Positions 35,141 to 43,425 of a stretch of DNA of 64,000 bases are shown piece after piece. This DNA is from an uncultured Luteitalea sp. Its GTDB lineage: Bacteria > Acidobacteriota > Vicinamibacteria > Vicinamibacterales > Vicinamibacteraceae. The notes beneath the pieces were generated by a model, which saw nothing but the letters and a program-made list of their open reading frames with translations, was not told where the DNA came from and did no database searches. Each line of letters starts with the position of its first letter. The first letter of the stretch is position 1. The stretch is from positions 558,001-622,000 of the forward strand of contig CAKTDA010000001.1 in assembly GCA_934541105.1 (NCBI GenBank), written 5' to 3'. The translations under genes and the position numbers were made by a program.

Positions 35141-36469
35141 TCAGAACACGAGGGCGACCTGCAAGTCGCCGACGTTCGTGTCGGTCGGGCCGGTGCGAAT
35201 CAGCGTGCCGAGCCGGCGATGGAGGTCGTACGTGTCGTTGTGCGCCAGCGCGCGGGCGGCGTCGATCGACTGCGCATGCGCCAGGGCCGCCGTCTCGATG
35301 TCGGCCCACGCGCCGGCCGCGTCGGTCGGCCCGTCGATGCCATCCGTGCCGACGCTCGCCAGGATCATGGGACGCGGCGCGCGCGCAAGCCTGTCGAAGG
35401 CTCCGGCCGCGAACTCCTGGTTGCGCCCGCCGCGACCCGTACCCGTCACCGTCACCGTCGTCTCACCGCTGCTGATCACGCAGATCGGACCGCGCCGATC
35501 GCCAACGGCGGCAAGCACGGCGTCCACGTGCGCGGCGCCCGCATCGCGCGCCTCGCCGAGCACCGGCTCAGGCAGCACCACCACGTCGTAGCCGAGACGC
35601 GTCGCCTGTGCCTCGGCACCCTGCATGGCCACGCGCCGCGTGCCGATCAACTCGTAGCGGCTTCGCGCCATGGCCGCATCGCCCGGCTTCGGCGACTCGG
35701 GCACGTCACCCGCAACGCCCCGCTGCAGCCACGCGCGCACGGATGCCGGCACGGCGTCCTGCGCCGCCACGCCCGACACGATCCGCCAGGCGTCGGCATA
35801 CGTCGTGGGATCGGGCACCGTGGGCCCGGACCCGATCACGCTCGGGTCGTCCTCGACGGGCGACACGACGTCGGAGATCGCGAGCGTGAGCGTGCGACCG
35901 GCACACGCGGCGGCAAGGCGTCCGCCCTTGATGCGGGAGAGGTGCTTCCGTACGCAGTTGAGCTCGTCGATGGCGCGGCCGTCGTGCATCAACGCACGCG
36001 TGACCTGCTGCTTCTCCGCGAGCGTGACGCCTTCGACCGGCGCACTGAGCAACGCCGAGGCGCCGCCCGACAACAACACGACGAGCAGTCCATCCGCAGG
36101 CACGCGCGCAGCGGCGGCCAGTGCCGCGTCGGCTGCGGCCACGCTCTCCGTCGTCGGCGTGGGGTGCCCACCCGTGAACCACTCGACGTCGTCTGGCACG
36201 CGATGGGCATCGTGGGTGCCGACGCCAATGGCACGCTGCGGCAGTTCCGGCACGAGGGCGTACCACCGTTCGAGCATCGCGGCCGACGCCTTGCCGGCCG
36301 CCACCAACGTGTACGGCTGGCGTGCAGCCACCGGCGATGCAGGCGCCTGCAATACGCGTCGCAGCAACGCCGACGCCGACACCGCGGCGCACGCGGCCGC
36401 CGTGATGCTGGAGATGTCGTCGCGGGCGCGCGACGGGACCGTCAATGGAGACAGCGGCCGTCCACCCAT
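35141..36469 (-). CDS. Glycerate 2-kinase (GckA/TtuD, MOFRL family)
   Basis: Phosphorylates D-glycerate to 2-phosphoglycerate. 442 residues; motifs include VAAGKASAAMLERWY, GGHPTPTTESVAAADAAL, LLSGGASALLSAPVEGVTL, LNCVRKHLSRIKGGRLA and the C-terminal MOFRL domain with SSGETTVTVTGTGRGGRNQEFA and SVGTDGIDGPTDAAGA. ATG 36469 gives MGGRPLSPLTV; the frame is open further but runs into the small gene at 36442-36732. No ribosome-binding site decides the start. Confidence 0.92.
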   Translation of the reverse strand: MGGRPLSPLTVPSRARDDISSITAAACAAVSASALLRRVLQAPASPVAARQPYTLVAAGKASAAMLERWYALVPELPQRAIGVGTHDAHRVPDDVEWFTGGHPTPTTESVAAADAALAAAARVPADGLLVVLLSGGASALLSAPVEGVTLAEKQQVTRALMHDGRAIDELNCVRKHLSRIKGGRLAAACAGRTLTLAISDVVSPVEDDPSVIGSGPTVPDPTTYADAWRIVSGVAAQDAVPASVRAWLQRGVAGDVPESPKPGDAAMARSRYELIGTRRVAMQGAEAQATRLGYDVVVLPEPVLGEARDAGAAHVDAVLAAVGDRRGPICVISSGETTVTVTGTGRGGRNQEFAAGAFDRLARAPRPMILASVGTDGIDGPTDAAGAWADIETAALAHAQSIDAARALAHNDTYDLHRRLGTLIRTGPTDTNVGDLQVALVF

Positions 36470-36732
36470 GTCCGCTGGGCGGTGCAGTGGCTGAAATGAT
36501 CGAGGATGCCGCTCACGACCTGGTCGGCACGGCCCTGCCTGCACAGGACTTCGAGCTGATCCATCACGCGACCGAGTGCGAGTTCGACGCAGGCGACCGT
36601 GTCGTCCGAGTAGCATTCCCGCTGGCTGTCCAGGCGATGGTGACAGCGCTGGAGTTCCTCACGATAGAACTCGGCGAGCAGGGACACACGGGGGAGAGAA
36701 TCCACGTTGCTTCTGGTGTGTCGGAGCGACAA
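36442..36732 (-). CDS. Small hypothetical protein, Cys/His-containing
   Basis: 96-residue reading frame overlapping the 5' end of the glycerate kinase gene by 28 nt. It is mostly helical with ELQRCHHRLDSQRECYSDDT and LGRVMDQLEVLCRQGRADQV and has five cysteines; no known domain is recognised. An overlapping plus-strand frame of similar length exists, but the minus-strand frame has the more natural composition and reads in the same direction as its neighbours. Whether it is expressed is uncertain. Confidence 0.45.
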   Translation of the reverse strand: MSLRHTRSNVDSLPRVSLLAEFYREELQRCHHRLDSQRECYSDDTVACVELALGRVMDQLEVLCRQGRADQVVSGILDHFSHCTAQRTWVDGRCLH

Positions 36733-36805
36733 CTCCCACTCTAGCGAGGCGGCGCGGGCAGTGTCAACGGGGAATGCACGCCGTGCCGAACCCGGGCGAC
36801 ACGAG

Positions 36806-37726
36806 TCAACCCGCGATCTCGCGCGACCCGAGCCAGCCCGCCAGCCCGCCAGCCACGAGCGTGACCGCTACAAGCGTAAGCATCTGCTGCCATGAGACGA
36901 ACGGCGCCGCGGGCAGCTCCAGGGCCTGCGCCCATGCCGCCGCGGGGCCCCGCCACACGGCCCAGAGCGCCAGCCGAAGCCCCGCCAGTCCGATGACCGC
37001 CCCGGCCGCCGCCTGGATCACGCCCTCGGCGACGAAGGGCCCCGCAATCGCGCGCATCGGCGCGCCGAGCAGGCCGAGCACCTCGATCTCGTCGCGCCGC
37101 GCGTAGTAGCCCAGGCGCAGCACCGCCGCGGTCGCCCCGAATGCCGCCACGGCCAGCAGCACCGCGAGCCCCATCACGCCGCGACGCACCGCCGTCACCG
37201 TCAGCAGCACGCGTGCCAGCACCTCGCGGTCGTACACGACGTCGTCCACGCCCGGGGCGGCACGCAAGCGCTCGACGAGGGCGTCCACCTGGGCTTGATC
37301 GGCGCCGGGTGACAGCCGCGCCTCGATGACGGCACCGAACGGCTGCTCGGGCAGCGCGGTGATGACGGCCGCCAGGTCCGGGAAGTCGCGCGCAATGCGC
37401 GCCGCGGCGGCCTCGGCGTCCAGGGCTTCCGCGGAGGCGACGGCCGGATCACGGCGCGTGAGGTCGGCAACGCGTGCGAGCTCGCCGGCGGTTGCCTCGC
37501 GCGTCATGTACGCCGAGAGCTCCGCTGCTTCGGTCATCCGCGTCGTCACGTCGCGCAGCGCACTCGACGCGCCGAGGGCCGCGGCAACCACCGCAACGGC
37601 GGCCGCAAGCAACAGCGTCGAGAGCAGCGCCACACGCCAGCGGCGCGTGAGCGACGTCGTCGCCTCGTCGAGGCAATAGCGGACAAAGCCGACGGAACTG
37701 CCGTCCTCGTGCCGGCGCACGCTCAA
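36806..37726 (-). CDS. ftsX: Cell-division protein FtsX
   Basis: Membrane partner of FtsE that regulates septal peptidoglycan hydrolases. 306 residues: N-terminal cytoplasmic start, a first helix (VALLSTLLLAAAVAVVAAAL), an extracellular loop (about 55-170) with DAEAAAARIARDFPDL and LPEQPFGAVIEARL, and three further helices with YYARRDEIEVLGLLGAP, the FtsX-family signature. The start is TTG 37726, overlapping the ftsE stop by 4 nt (TTGA); a GTG two codons later is possible. Confidence 0.93.
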   Translation of the reverse strand: MSVRRHEDGSSVGFVRYCLDEATTSLTRRWRVALLSTLLLAAAVAVVAAALGASSALRDVTTRMTEAAELSAYMTREATAGELARVADLTRRDPAVASAEALDAEAAAARIARDFPDLAAVITALPEQPFGAVIEARLSPGADQAQVDALVERLRAAPGVDDVVYDREVLARVLLTVTAVRRGVMGLAVLLAVAAFGATAAVLRLGYYARRDEIEVLGLLGAPMRAIAGPFVAEGVIQAAAGAVIGLAGLRLALWAVWRGPAAAWAQALELPAAPFVSWQQMLTLVAVTLVAGGLAGWLGSREIAG

Positions 37727-38418
37727 GACGGCACCTCCCGGCTGGCAAGCGGGCCGACGCCGTGGTCGCCGACGACCTGACCGTCCCGCAGGTGGACCAC
37801 GCGGCGATTGAGGTAGGTGATGAGGCCGTCATCGTGCGTGGCCATGATCACGGTCGTGCCGGCGGCGTTGATGGCGCGGAAGATGTCCATGATCTCGAGC
37901 GACAGCGAATGATCGAGGTTGCCGGTGGGCTCGTCGGCCAGCAGCAGCGCCGGCGCGTTCATCAAGGCGCGCGCAATCGCGACGCGCTGCTGTTCCCCAC
38001 CCGACAACTGCCTGGGGAACGCCTGCATGCGGTGCTGCAACCCGACCTGCTGGAGCAAGGCGGAGGCCCGCCGCCACTGCTGCGCGCGCGAGACGCCCAT
38101 CACGCGCGCCACCGTGGCGACGTTCTCGAAGACCGTCCGGGCCGGCAGCAGCTTGAAGTCCTGGAACACGAAGCCGACGGCGCGCCGGTGTGCCTGCCGC
38201 GCATCGCGTCCGAGCGTCGCAAGGTCCACGCCATCGACGCGCACATGGCCCGACGATGCGGTCTCCTCGCGCAGGAGCAGGCGCAGGAGCGTGGACTTGC
38301 CGGCGCCGCTCGGCCCCGCAAGGCTCACGAACTCGCCCTTGCCGACCTCGAGCGAGACGTCGCGAAGCGCATCGGCTCCGAGGCCGTACGACTTGGTGAC
38401 GGAAGCAAGCGTGATCAC
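37723..38418 (-). CDS. ftsE: Cell-division ATP-binding protein FtsE
   Basis: ATPase partner of FtsX. 231 residues with a P-loop GPSGAGKSTLLRLL, signature LSGGEQQRVAIARAL, Walker B ALLLADEPTGNLD and the switch histidine MATHDDGL. MITLASVTKSYGLGADALRDVSLEV is a typical start. GTG 38418 overlaps the stop of the DUF3108-fusion gene by 4 nt, so ftsEX is cotranscribed with it. Confidence 0.95.
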   Translation of the reverse strand: MITLASVTKSYGLGADALRDVSLEVGKGEFVSLAGPSGAGKSTLLRLLLREETASSGHVRVDGVDLATLGRDARQAHRRAVGFVFQDFKLLPARTVFENVATVARVMGVSRAQQWRRASALLQQVGLQHRMQAFPRQLSGGEQQRVAIARALMNAPALLLADEPTGNLDHSLSLEIMDIFRAINAAGTTVIMATHDDGLITYLNRRVVHLRDGQVVGDHGVGPLASREVPS

Positions 38419-40886
38419 GTGGATGGTCCCCCAGTGGCTGTGCCCGGGCGCGTCTCGACGAGCTCGACGCGCACGCGGCCGAAGCCGGCCGCGACGTCAA
38501 TCCGCAGCGGCAGCCGCCGCGCATCGTCGCTCAGCCAGAGATCGATCTCCGGCGGTGCCCGACGCTGGACGCGCTGGTTGAGCGCCGGATGCATCCGCAA
38601 AGTCGGCAGGCGCTGGCCGCGCCACTCGATCGTCTCGGCCCGAAGCGGCCCCGACTCCAGCGTCAGGTTGCGGCCCATGTCGTTGACCGGAACGGCAATC
38701 TCCACGCCCGCGGCGAGCGGAAGCGTGCGCACGAGCAGGAAGGCCGCAATCGGATCGCGATGGTCGGCCGGCGCCCGGAAGCCGGGCCCTGCGTCGATCG
38801 ACGCCGCATCGGGAGGCACGACGCGCACGATGCCACCGTCGCCATCGTGGAACGCCGCCTGATCCACGCGCCGTCGCCCTTCGCGAATCTCCCGCAGGTG
38901 CACGATCGGCCTGAACGCATCGTCTGTGTACGTCCGGAACACGTCGCGGGCCTCGAAGAAGCGCGCCACCCAGGGCGCCGACTGGAGTGACACGCGCCCT
39001 TCGTACCGGATGCGGCGCCGCGATTCGGCCGGCAGCCACGCCGGCAACCTCGCGTCGTCGCCCGACGCCGCCAGGATCGCAATCTCGATCGTGCCGGCCG
39101 GCACCTGCGTGCCGGCGCCATCCCAGAAGACGTCGTACCGGCTGACCTCTCCCGGCGCGAAGCCAGGGATGCCCGGGGCCGGGGCCGCCACAGCCGCAGG
39201 CGCGCCCACGGCCGCGAGCAGCGTCGCTTCGTCGGCAAGTTCGTAGACGATGCGCGACGCATCGCCGGCCGCACCAGGCAGCGCGGCCCGACGCGCCAGC
39301 GGCCATCCCTGCTCGAGGCCGTCGGCGCTCGTCACGACGAACCGCACGCCGAGATCGTGCAGCGTCCAGATCGCGTCCGCCGACGGGAACGTCGCCAGTG
39401 CGCCCTCGATCGCGCCGGCAAACGCCGGGCGCTGACCGCTGTATCCGTTCACGATCGGCCGGCCGTGCACGAGCGTGCCGAGCATCAGCGGCGTCGCGTC
39501 GCGGTCCACCGGCATCGGCAGGAATGCGACAGGCCCGGGGCCATCGGCGTCGCGTAACCACGTATTGACGTGTGTGTCGAGCAGCGGTGCCGCGACGTAG
39601 GGAACACGCCACGCCATCGCCTCCACGGCAACGATCCCCGAGAGGCACCACACCGCCACGTGTGCCGCCCGCACGCGCGACTCGCGGCGCCACCATGTCA
39701 CGGCGAACGCAGCGGCCGCAGCCGTGCCGAACGCGACGAGCACGCCGAACCGCGCGGGTGCGCGCACGGCCTGGAAGCCGAAGATCCAGCGGTGCGCCCA
39801 CGCATACACCATGCGCACGCCCTCGGGCCCGAGCGACAGCACGAAGCCCGCGATCGCCACCGCCGCCCACGCCCACAGGAGCGGCTGCCGCCTGCGACGG
39901 ACGAGTGCCGCGCCCGACAGGGCCGCCAGCACGATCGCGCCCCACCCCGGCAGCAGGGCGTCCTCCTCGGTACGGCCGATTGGCGCAAACGGCACGGGTC
40001 GCCATGGCGGCTCGCTGACGTAGCTGCCCGGCGTGGCCGCATGCCGGCTCGCCTCCTCCATCGTCCGCACGAAGCCTTCGCGCGACTGCACCTGCAGGTA
40101 CGGCAAAAGCACCGGCGTGACGAGGGCGATGGACACGACGGCACCGAGTGCCAGCGGCGCAAGCAGGCGGGCGAGCTGCACGCGGCCGGCTCCTGCGACG
40201 AGCGCGGCGCCGGCGACGGCAAGCCCCACGACACCAATGACGGCGTAGTACACCGAGCTGACCGCGGTCAGGCCGTACCACAGGCCGAGCCAGGCGCCGT
40301 CCTGCCAGCGGCGGCGCGCGACGACGCGATGCAGGGCACCGAACGCGAGGGGCAGGAAGTACAGCGGCTGGAGCTGGAGATGCAGCACGTGCGAGAACCG
40401 GTACGCGCAGAAGCCCCACACGAGCCCACCGACGATGGGGCCCACGCGGTCGTCGAGCAGTTGCCGCAGGTACCACCACATCGCCCACGCGCTCGCCGCA
40501 AGCGACGCGATGAACAGCACGTTGTAGCAGGCCACCGGATCGCGCGTCACGGCGTAGATCGGCGACACCATGAGTGCCTGCAACAGCAGGTGATCGGTGA
40601 AGGCGAGGGCCTGGCGCGCGGGATGGAAGATCGGCGCGTCGAACACGCGCCCGTTCAGCCACGACGAGGGCGCCTCGAACAACTGGCGGAGGTCCCAGCC
40701 GAGCGTGAAGAGATTGAGGTAGGGATCGCCGGCGCCCTGTGGGGCGCCCAGCACCGACCGCCACTGGATCGCCAGCGGCCACGTCGCGGCAATGGCGACG
40801 AGCGCAAACAGCGCAACGAGCGCGAGGCGCTCGCGCCAGCTGGCCCGGCCGAGGTCAGGCGTCGAGCTGACGCTGGAGAAGGGCAT
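38415..40886 (-). CDS. GT-C-like membrane protein fused to a DUF3108 domain
   Basis: 823 residues. Residues ~20-460 have about ten membrane helices and motifs reminiscent of GT-C glycosyltransferases (GDPYLNLFTLGWDLRQL, VWGFCAYRFSHVLHLQLQPLYF). A soluble region (460-580) follows. Residues ~590-815 look like DUF3108: SRYDVFWDGAGTQVPAG, IAAFLLVRTLPLAAGVEI, PPEIDLWLSDDARRLPLRID. DUF3108 proteins are usually separate periplasmic proteins, so the fusion is notable. The 5' end overlaps gatB by 32 nt and the 3' end ftsE by 4 nt. No enzymatic activity is proven. Confidence 0.75.
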   Translation of the reverse strand: MPFSSVSSTPDLGRASWRERLALVALFALVAIAATWPLAIQWRSVLGAPQGAGDPYLNLFTLGWDLRQLFEAPSSWLNGRVFDAPIFHPARQALAFTDHLLLQALMVSPIYAVTRDPVACYNVLFIASLAASAWAMWWYLRQLLDDRVGPIVGGLVWGFCAYRFSHVLHLQLQPLYFLPLAFGALHRVVARRRWQDGAWLGLWYGLTAVSSVYYAVIGVVGLAVAGAALVAGAGRVQLARLLAPLALGAVVSIALVTPVLLPYLQVQSREGFVRTMEEASRHAATPGSYVSEPPWRPVPFAPIGRTEEDALLPGWGAIVLAALSGAALVRRRRQPLLWAWAAVAIAGFVLSLGPEGVRMVYAWAHRWIFGFQAVRAPARFGVLVAFGTAAAAAFAVTWWRRESRVRAAHVAVWCLSGIVAVEAMAWRVPYVAAPLLDTHVNTWLRDADGPGPVAFLPMPVDRDATPLMLGTLVHGRPIVNGYSGQRPAFAGAIEGALATFPSADAIWTLHDLGVRFVVTSADGLEQGWPLARRAALPGAAGDASRIVYELADEATLLAAVGAPAAVAAPAPGIPGFAPGEVSRYDVFWDGAGTQVPAGTIEIAILAASGDDARLPAWLPAESRRRIRYEGRVSLQSAPWVARFFEARDVFRTYTDDAFRPIVHLREIREGRRRVDQAAFHDGDGGIVRVVPPDAASIDAGPGFRAPADHRDPIAAFLLVRTLPLAAGVEIAVPVNDMGRNLTLESGPLRAETIEWRGQRLPTLRMHPALNQRVQRRAPPEIDLWLSDDARRLPLRIDVAAGFGRVRVELVETRPGTATGGPST

Positions 40887-42318
40887 GCACCACTTTCGGG
40901 TTCGCCGTGCCGCGCGTGCGCTTCATCACCTGTCCGACGAGTGCGCCGACGGCCTGCACGCGACCTGCGCGGTAGCTGGCGACGACGTCGGGGTTTGCAT
41001 AGATCACCGCCGCGACGTGCGCGAGGAGTTCGGCCTCGTCGCCAACCTGGCGCAGACCCTCGCGGTCCACGATCGTCGCGGCCGCCTCGCCGGTTCGCCA
41101 CATCGTCTCGAACACCTGCTTTGCTGCCGCGCCGCTGATGGTGCCGTCGTCCACGAGCCCGACGAGCGCGGCAAGGGCGTCGGGTGCCACCTTCGCCTCG
41201 CCGACCGTGATCCCTTCGTCCTTCACGATGCGCAGCACCTCGCCCATCACCCAGTTGGAGGCGAGCTTTGGCGGCGCCGATCGGGCGACCGCCTCGAAGT
41301 AGTCCGCAATGGCGGCATCCTGCGTCAGCACGCCGGCGTCGTACGCGGGCACGCCGTACTCGGCGACGAAGCGGGCGCGACGCGCCTGCGGGAGTTCGGG
41401 CAGCGCCGCGCGCACGCGATCCACCTGGCCGTCGGCGAGCACGAGCATCGGCAGGTCCGGCTCGGGGAAGTATCGGTAATCGTGCGCTTCCTCCTTGCTG
41501 CGCATCGAGACCGTGCGTCCCGTGCCGGCGTCGAACAGCCGCGTCTCCTGGACGACCGTGCCGCCCTCGCCCACGAGCGCCGACTGGCGCTCGATCTCGT
41601 ACTCGATGGCCTTCTGGAGGAACCGGAAGGAGTTGAGGTTCTTGACCTCGACCTTCGTGCCGAACGCCTCCTGTCCGACGGGACGGACCGAGACGTTGGC
41701 GTCGCAGCGGAGGCTCCCCTCCTCGAGGTTGCCGTCGTTGACGCCGATGGCGACGAGCACGTCACGCACGTGCGTGAAGTACGCGGCCGCGGCCGCACCG
41801 CTGCGCAGGTCGGGGTCGGAGACGATCTCGATGAGCGGCGTGCCGGCGCGATTGAGGTCGATGCCGGTGAGGTCGGGATCGCCCGTGCCCTCGTGCAGCG
41901 ACTTGCCGGCATCCTCCTCCATGTGGATGCGGGTGATGCCGACGCGCACGGGCTGTCCGTCCACGTCGAGGGCGACGTGTCCGCCGGTGGCAATCGGCCG
42001 GTCGAACTGCGAGATCTGGTAGCCCTTGGGCAGGTCCGGATAGAAGTAGTTCTTCCGGGCGAACTCCGAGACCTGGTGCACGGTGCAGTCGAGCGCGAGG
42101 GCCGCGGCAATGGCCTTGTCCACGGCATCGGCGTTCAGCACCGGCAGCGAACCGGGCAGGCCGAGGCACACGGGACAGGTATGCGAGTTGGGCGGATCGC
42201 CGAAGCTCGGCGTGCAGCCGCAGAAGATCTTGGTACGCGTCTGGAGCTGGGCGTGCACCTCGAGGCCGATGACCGCCTCGAAGCGCACCGATGCGGGAGT
42301 CGCCGGCACGAGCGGCAT
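40855..42318 (-). CDS. gatB: Aspartyl/glutamyl-tRNA amidotransferase subunit B
   Basis: GatB is the kinase/transamidation subunit of GatCAB, which converts Glu-tRNA(Gln) and Asp-tRNA(Asn) to the amides. 487 residues with FEAVIGLEVHAQLQTRTKIFC, the zinc cysteines CGC...TCPVC, SHTCPVCLGLPGSLPVLN and SFARKNYFYPDL-type EFARKNYFYPDLPKGYQISQ. The C-terminal YqeY-like tail domain (about 335-480) binds tRNA. gatA and gatC are not in the window. The 3' end overlaps the next gene. Confidence 0.97.
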   Translation of the reverse strand: MPLVPATPASVRFEAVIGLEVHAQLQTRTKIFCGCTPSFGDPPNSHTCPVCLGLPGSLPVLNADAVDKAIAAALALDCTVHQVSEFARKNYFYPDLPKGYQISQFDRPIATGGHVALDVDGQPVRVGITRIHMEEDAGKSLHEGTGDPDLTGIDLNRAGTPLIEIVSDPDLRSGAAAAAYFTHVRDVLVAIGVNDGNLEEGSLRCDANVSVRPVGQEAFGTKVEVKNLNSFRFLQKAIEYEIERQSALVGEGGTVVQETRLFDAGTGRTVSMRSKEEAHDYRYFPEPDLPMLVLADGQVDRVRAALPELPQARRARFVAEYGVPAYDAGVLTQDAAIADYFEAVARSAPPKLASNWVMGEVLRIVKDEGITVGEAKVAPDALAALVGLVDDGTISGAAAKQVFETMWRTGEAAATIVDREGLRQVGDEAELLAHVAAVIYANPDVVASYRAGRVQAVGALVGQVMKRTRGTANPKVVHALLQRQLDA

Positions 42319-42345
42319 TGTACCGCCGCCCTGCCGGGCGCGCCG

Positions 42346-43425
42346 TCAGCGGCCGACGCCGGGCATGCGCGTGAAGGTCCGCACCACGTCGGGGTCGAAC
42401 TGCGTGCCGCTCCCGCGCACAAGCTCGCCGATGGCCTGTTCGTGCGTGAGGGCGTCGCGGAACGAACGCGACGAGCGCATCGCGTCGTAGGAGTCGGCAA
42501 CGGCGAGCACGCGGCTCGTCATCGGGATCTCGTCGCCTGACAGCTGGCGCGGATAGCCGCTCCCCGCGTAGTCCTCGAACCGCGACCGCACGATGCCGGC
42601 GGCCGGCCGCAGGGCGGGGATGGCCTCGAGAATCGATGCGCCGAGATCCGGTACGCGTCGCCAGAGGGCGCGTTCCTCGGCCGACAGCTCCCCCGTCTTC
42701 GCCAGCAGCGCGTCGGGCAGCACGAGGCGCCCGAGTTCGTGCAGGAGCGCGGCCTGCTCGAGCACGTCCACCTGCTGATCGGCAAGGCGCAGCGTGGTGG
42801 CGAGCGCGCAGGCGAGTTGTCGCACGCGATGACAGTGCTCGCGCCACACGTCGTTGCGGAAGGCGACGAGATCGAGCGCCGATTCGACCTGCGGGGTCGT
42901 CGCCACGTCCAGCCGTTCCAGCGCCTCGACGAGGCGCGCGTGGCGCACGGCGAGTTCCGATGCCCGTTGTTCGCGCAGCAGCCGGTCCGCACGCCGCAGC
43001 CGGTGTTGACGCATCCCGTTCTCGAGCGCGCGGGAGAGGCTGCGCTGGTCGAACGGCTTCAGCAGGTAGTCCACGACGCCGTGCTGCAGGCCCCGCAGGG
43101 CCCAGTCCACGTCATGGACGCCAGTCACGAGCACCACCGCCATGTCGGGATGATCGGCCTGGACGCGCTCGACGAACCAGAAGCCGTCCCGGCCGGGCAT
43201 CTGCACGTCGCACAACGCCACGGCGACCGGGGCCTGACGCGCGGCCACGAGCGCCTGCTCCGCCCCGCATGCCGCGATCGGCCGGCAGCCGTCAGCCTCG
43301 ACCCACGCCGTGAGCACGTCGCGGATGCCCTCGTCATCGTCCACCACGAGGACGGCAGCCGGCAGGTCCACGGCGTCCATGGTGCCGAACGGGTCGGTGA
43401 TCGTGTCGTGGGTGCTTCCAGCCAT
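42346..43425 (-). CDS. Response regulator with degenerate HD-GYP domain
   Basis: 359 residues. The receiver (about 25-135) is intact: D29/D30, phospho-acceptor D73 in CDVQMP, T101 and K123. The second domain follows the HD-GYP fold, keeping GSGYP at 288-292, SRVLAVADSYDAM and FDPDVV, but the metal ligands are lost: HD is HE (229-230) and the HHE motif before GYP reads RFED. Cyclic-di-GMP phosphodiesterase activity is therefore doubtful; a protein-binding output is more likely. ATG 43425 overlaps the upstream regulator stop by 1 nt (TGATG). Confidence 0.88.
   Translation of the reverse strand: MAGSTHDTITDPFGTMDAVDLPAAVLVVDDDEGIRDVLTAWVEADGCRPIAACGAEQALVAARQAPVAVALCDVQMPGRDGFWFVERVQADHPDMAVVLVTGVHDVDWALRGLQHGVVDYLLKPFDQRSLSRALENGMRQHRLRRADRLLREQRASELAVRHARLVEALERLDVATTPQVESALDLVAFRNDVWREHCHRVRQLACALATTLRLADQQVDVLEQAALLHELGRLVLPDALLAKTGELSAEERALWRRVPDLGASILEAIPALRPAAGIVRSRFEDYAGSGYPRQLSGDEIPMTSRVLAVADSYDAMRSSRSFRDALTHEQAIGELVRGSGTQFDPDVVRTFTRMPGVGR

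Noticed and set aside
36445..36744. A 99-codon plus-strand frame mirroring the small minus-strand gene
   Set aside because: Less natural composition, opposite to the direction of the surrounding genes, and no start signal; the minus-strand frame is kept at low confidence.
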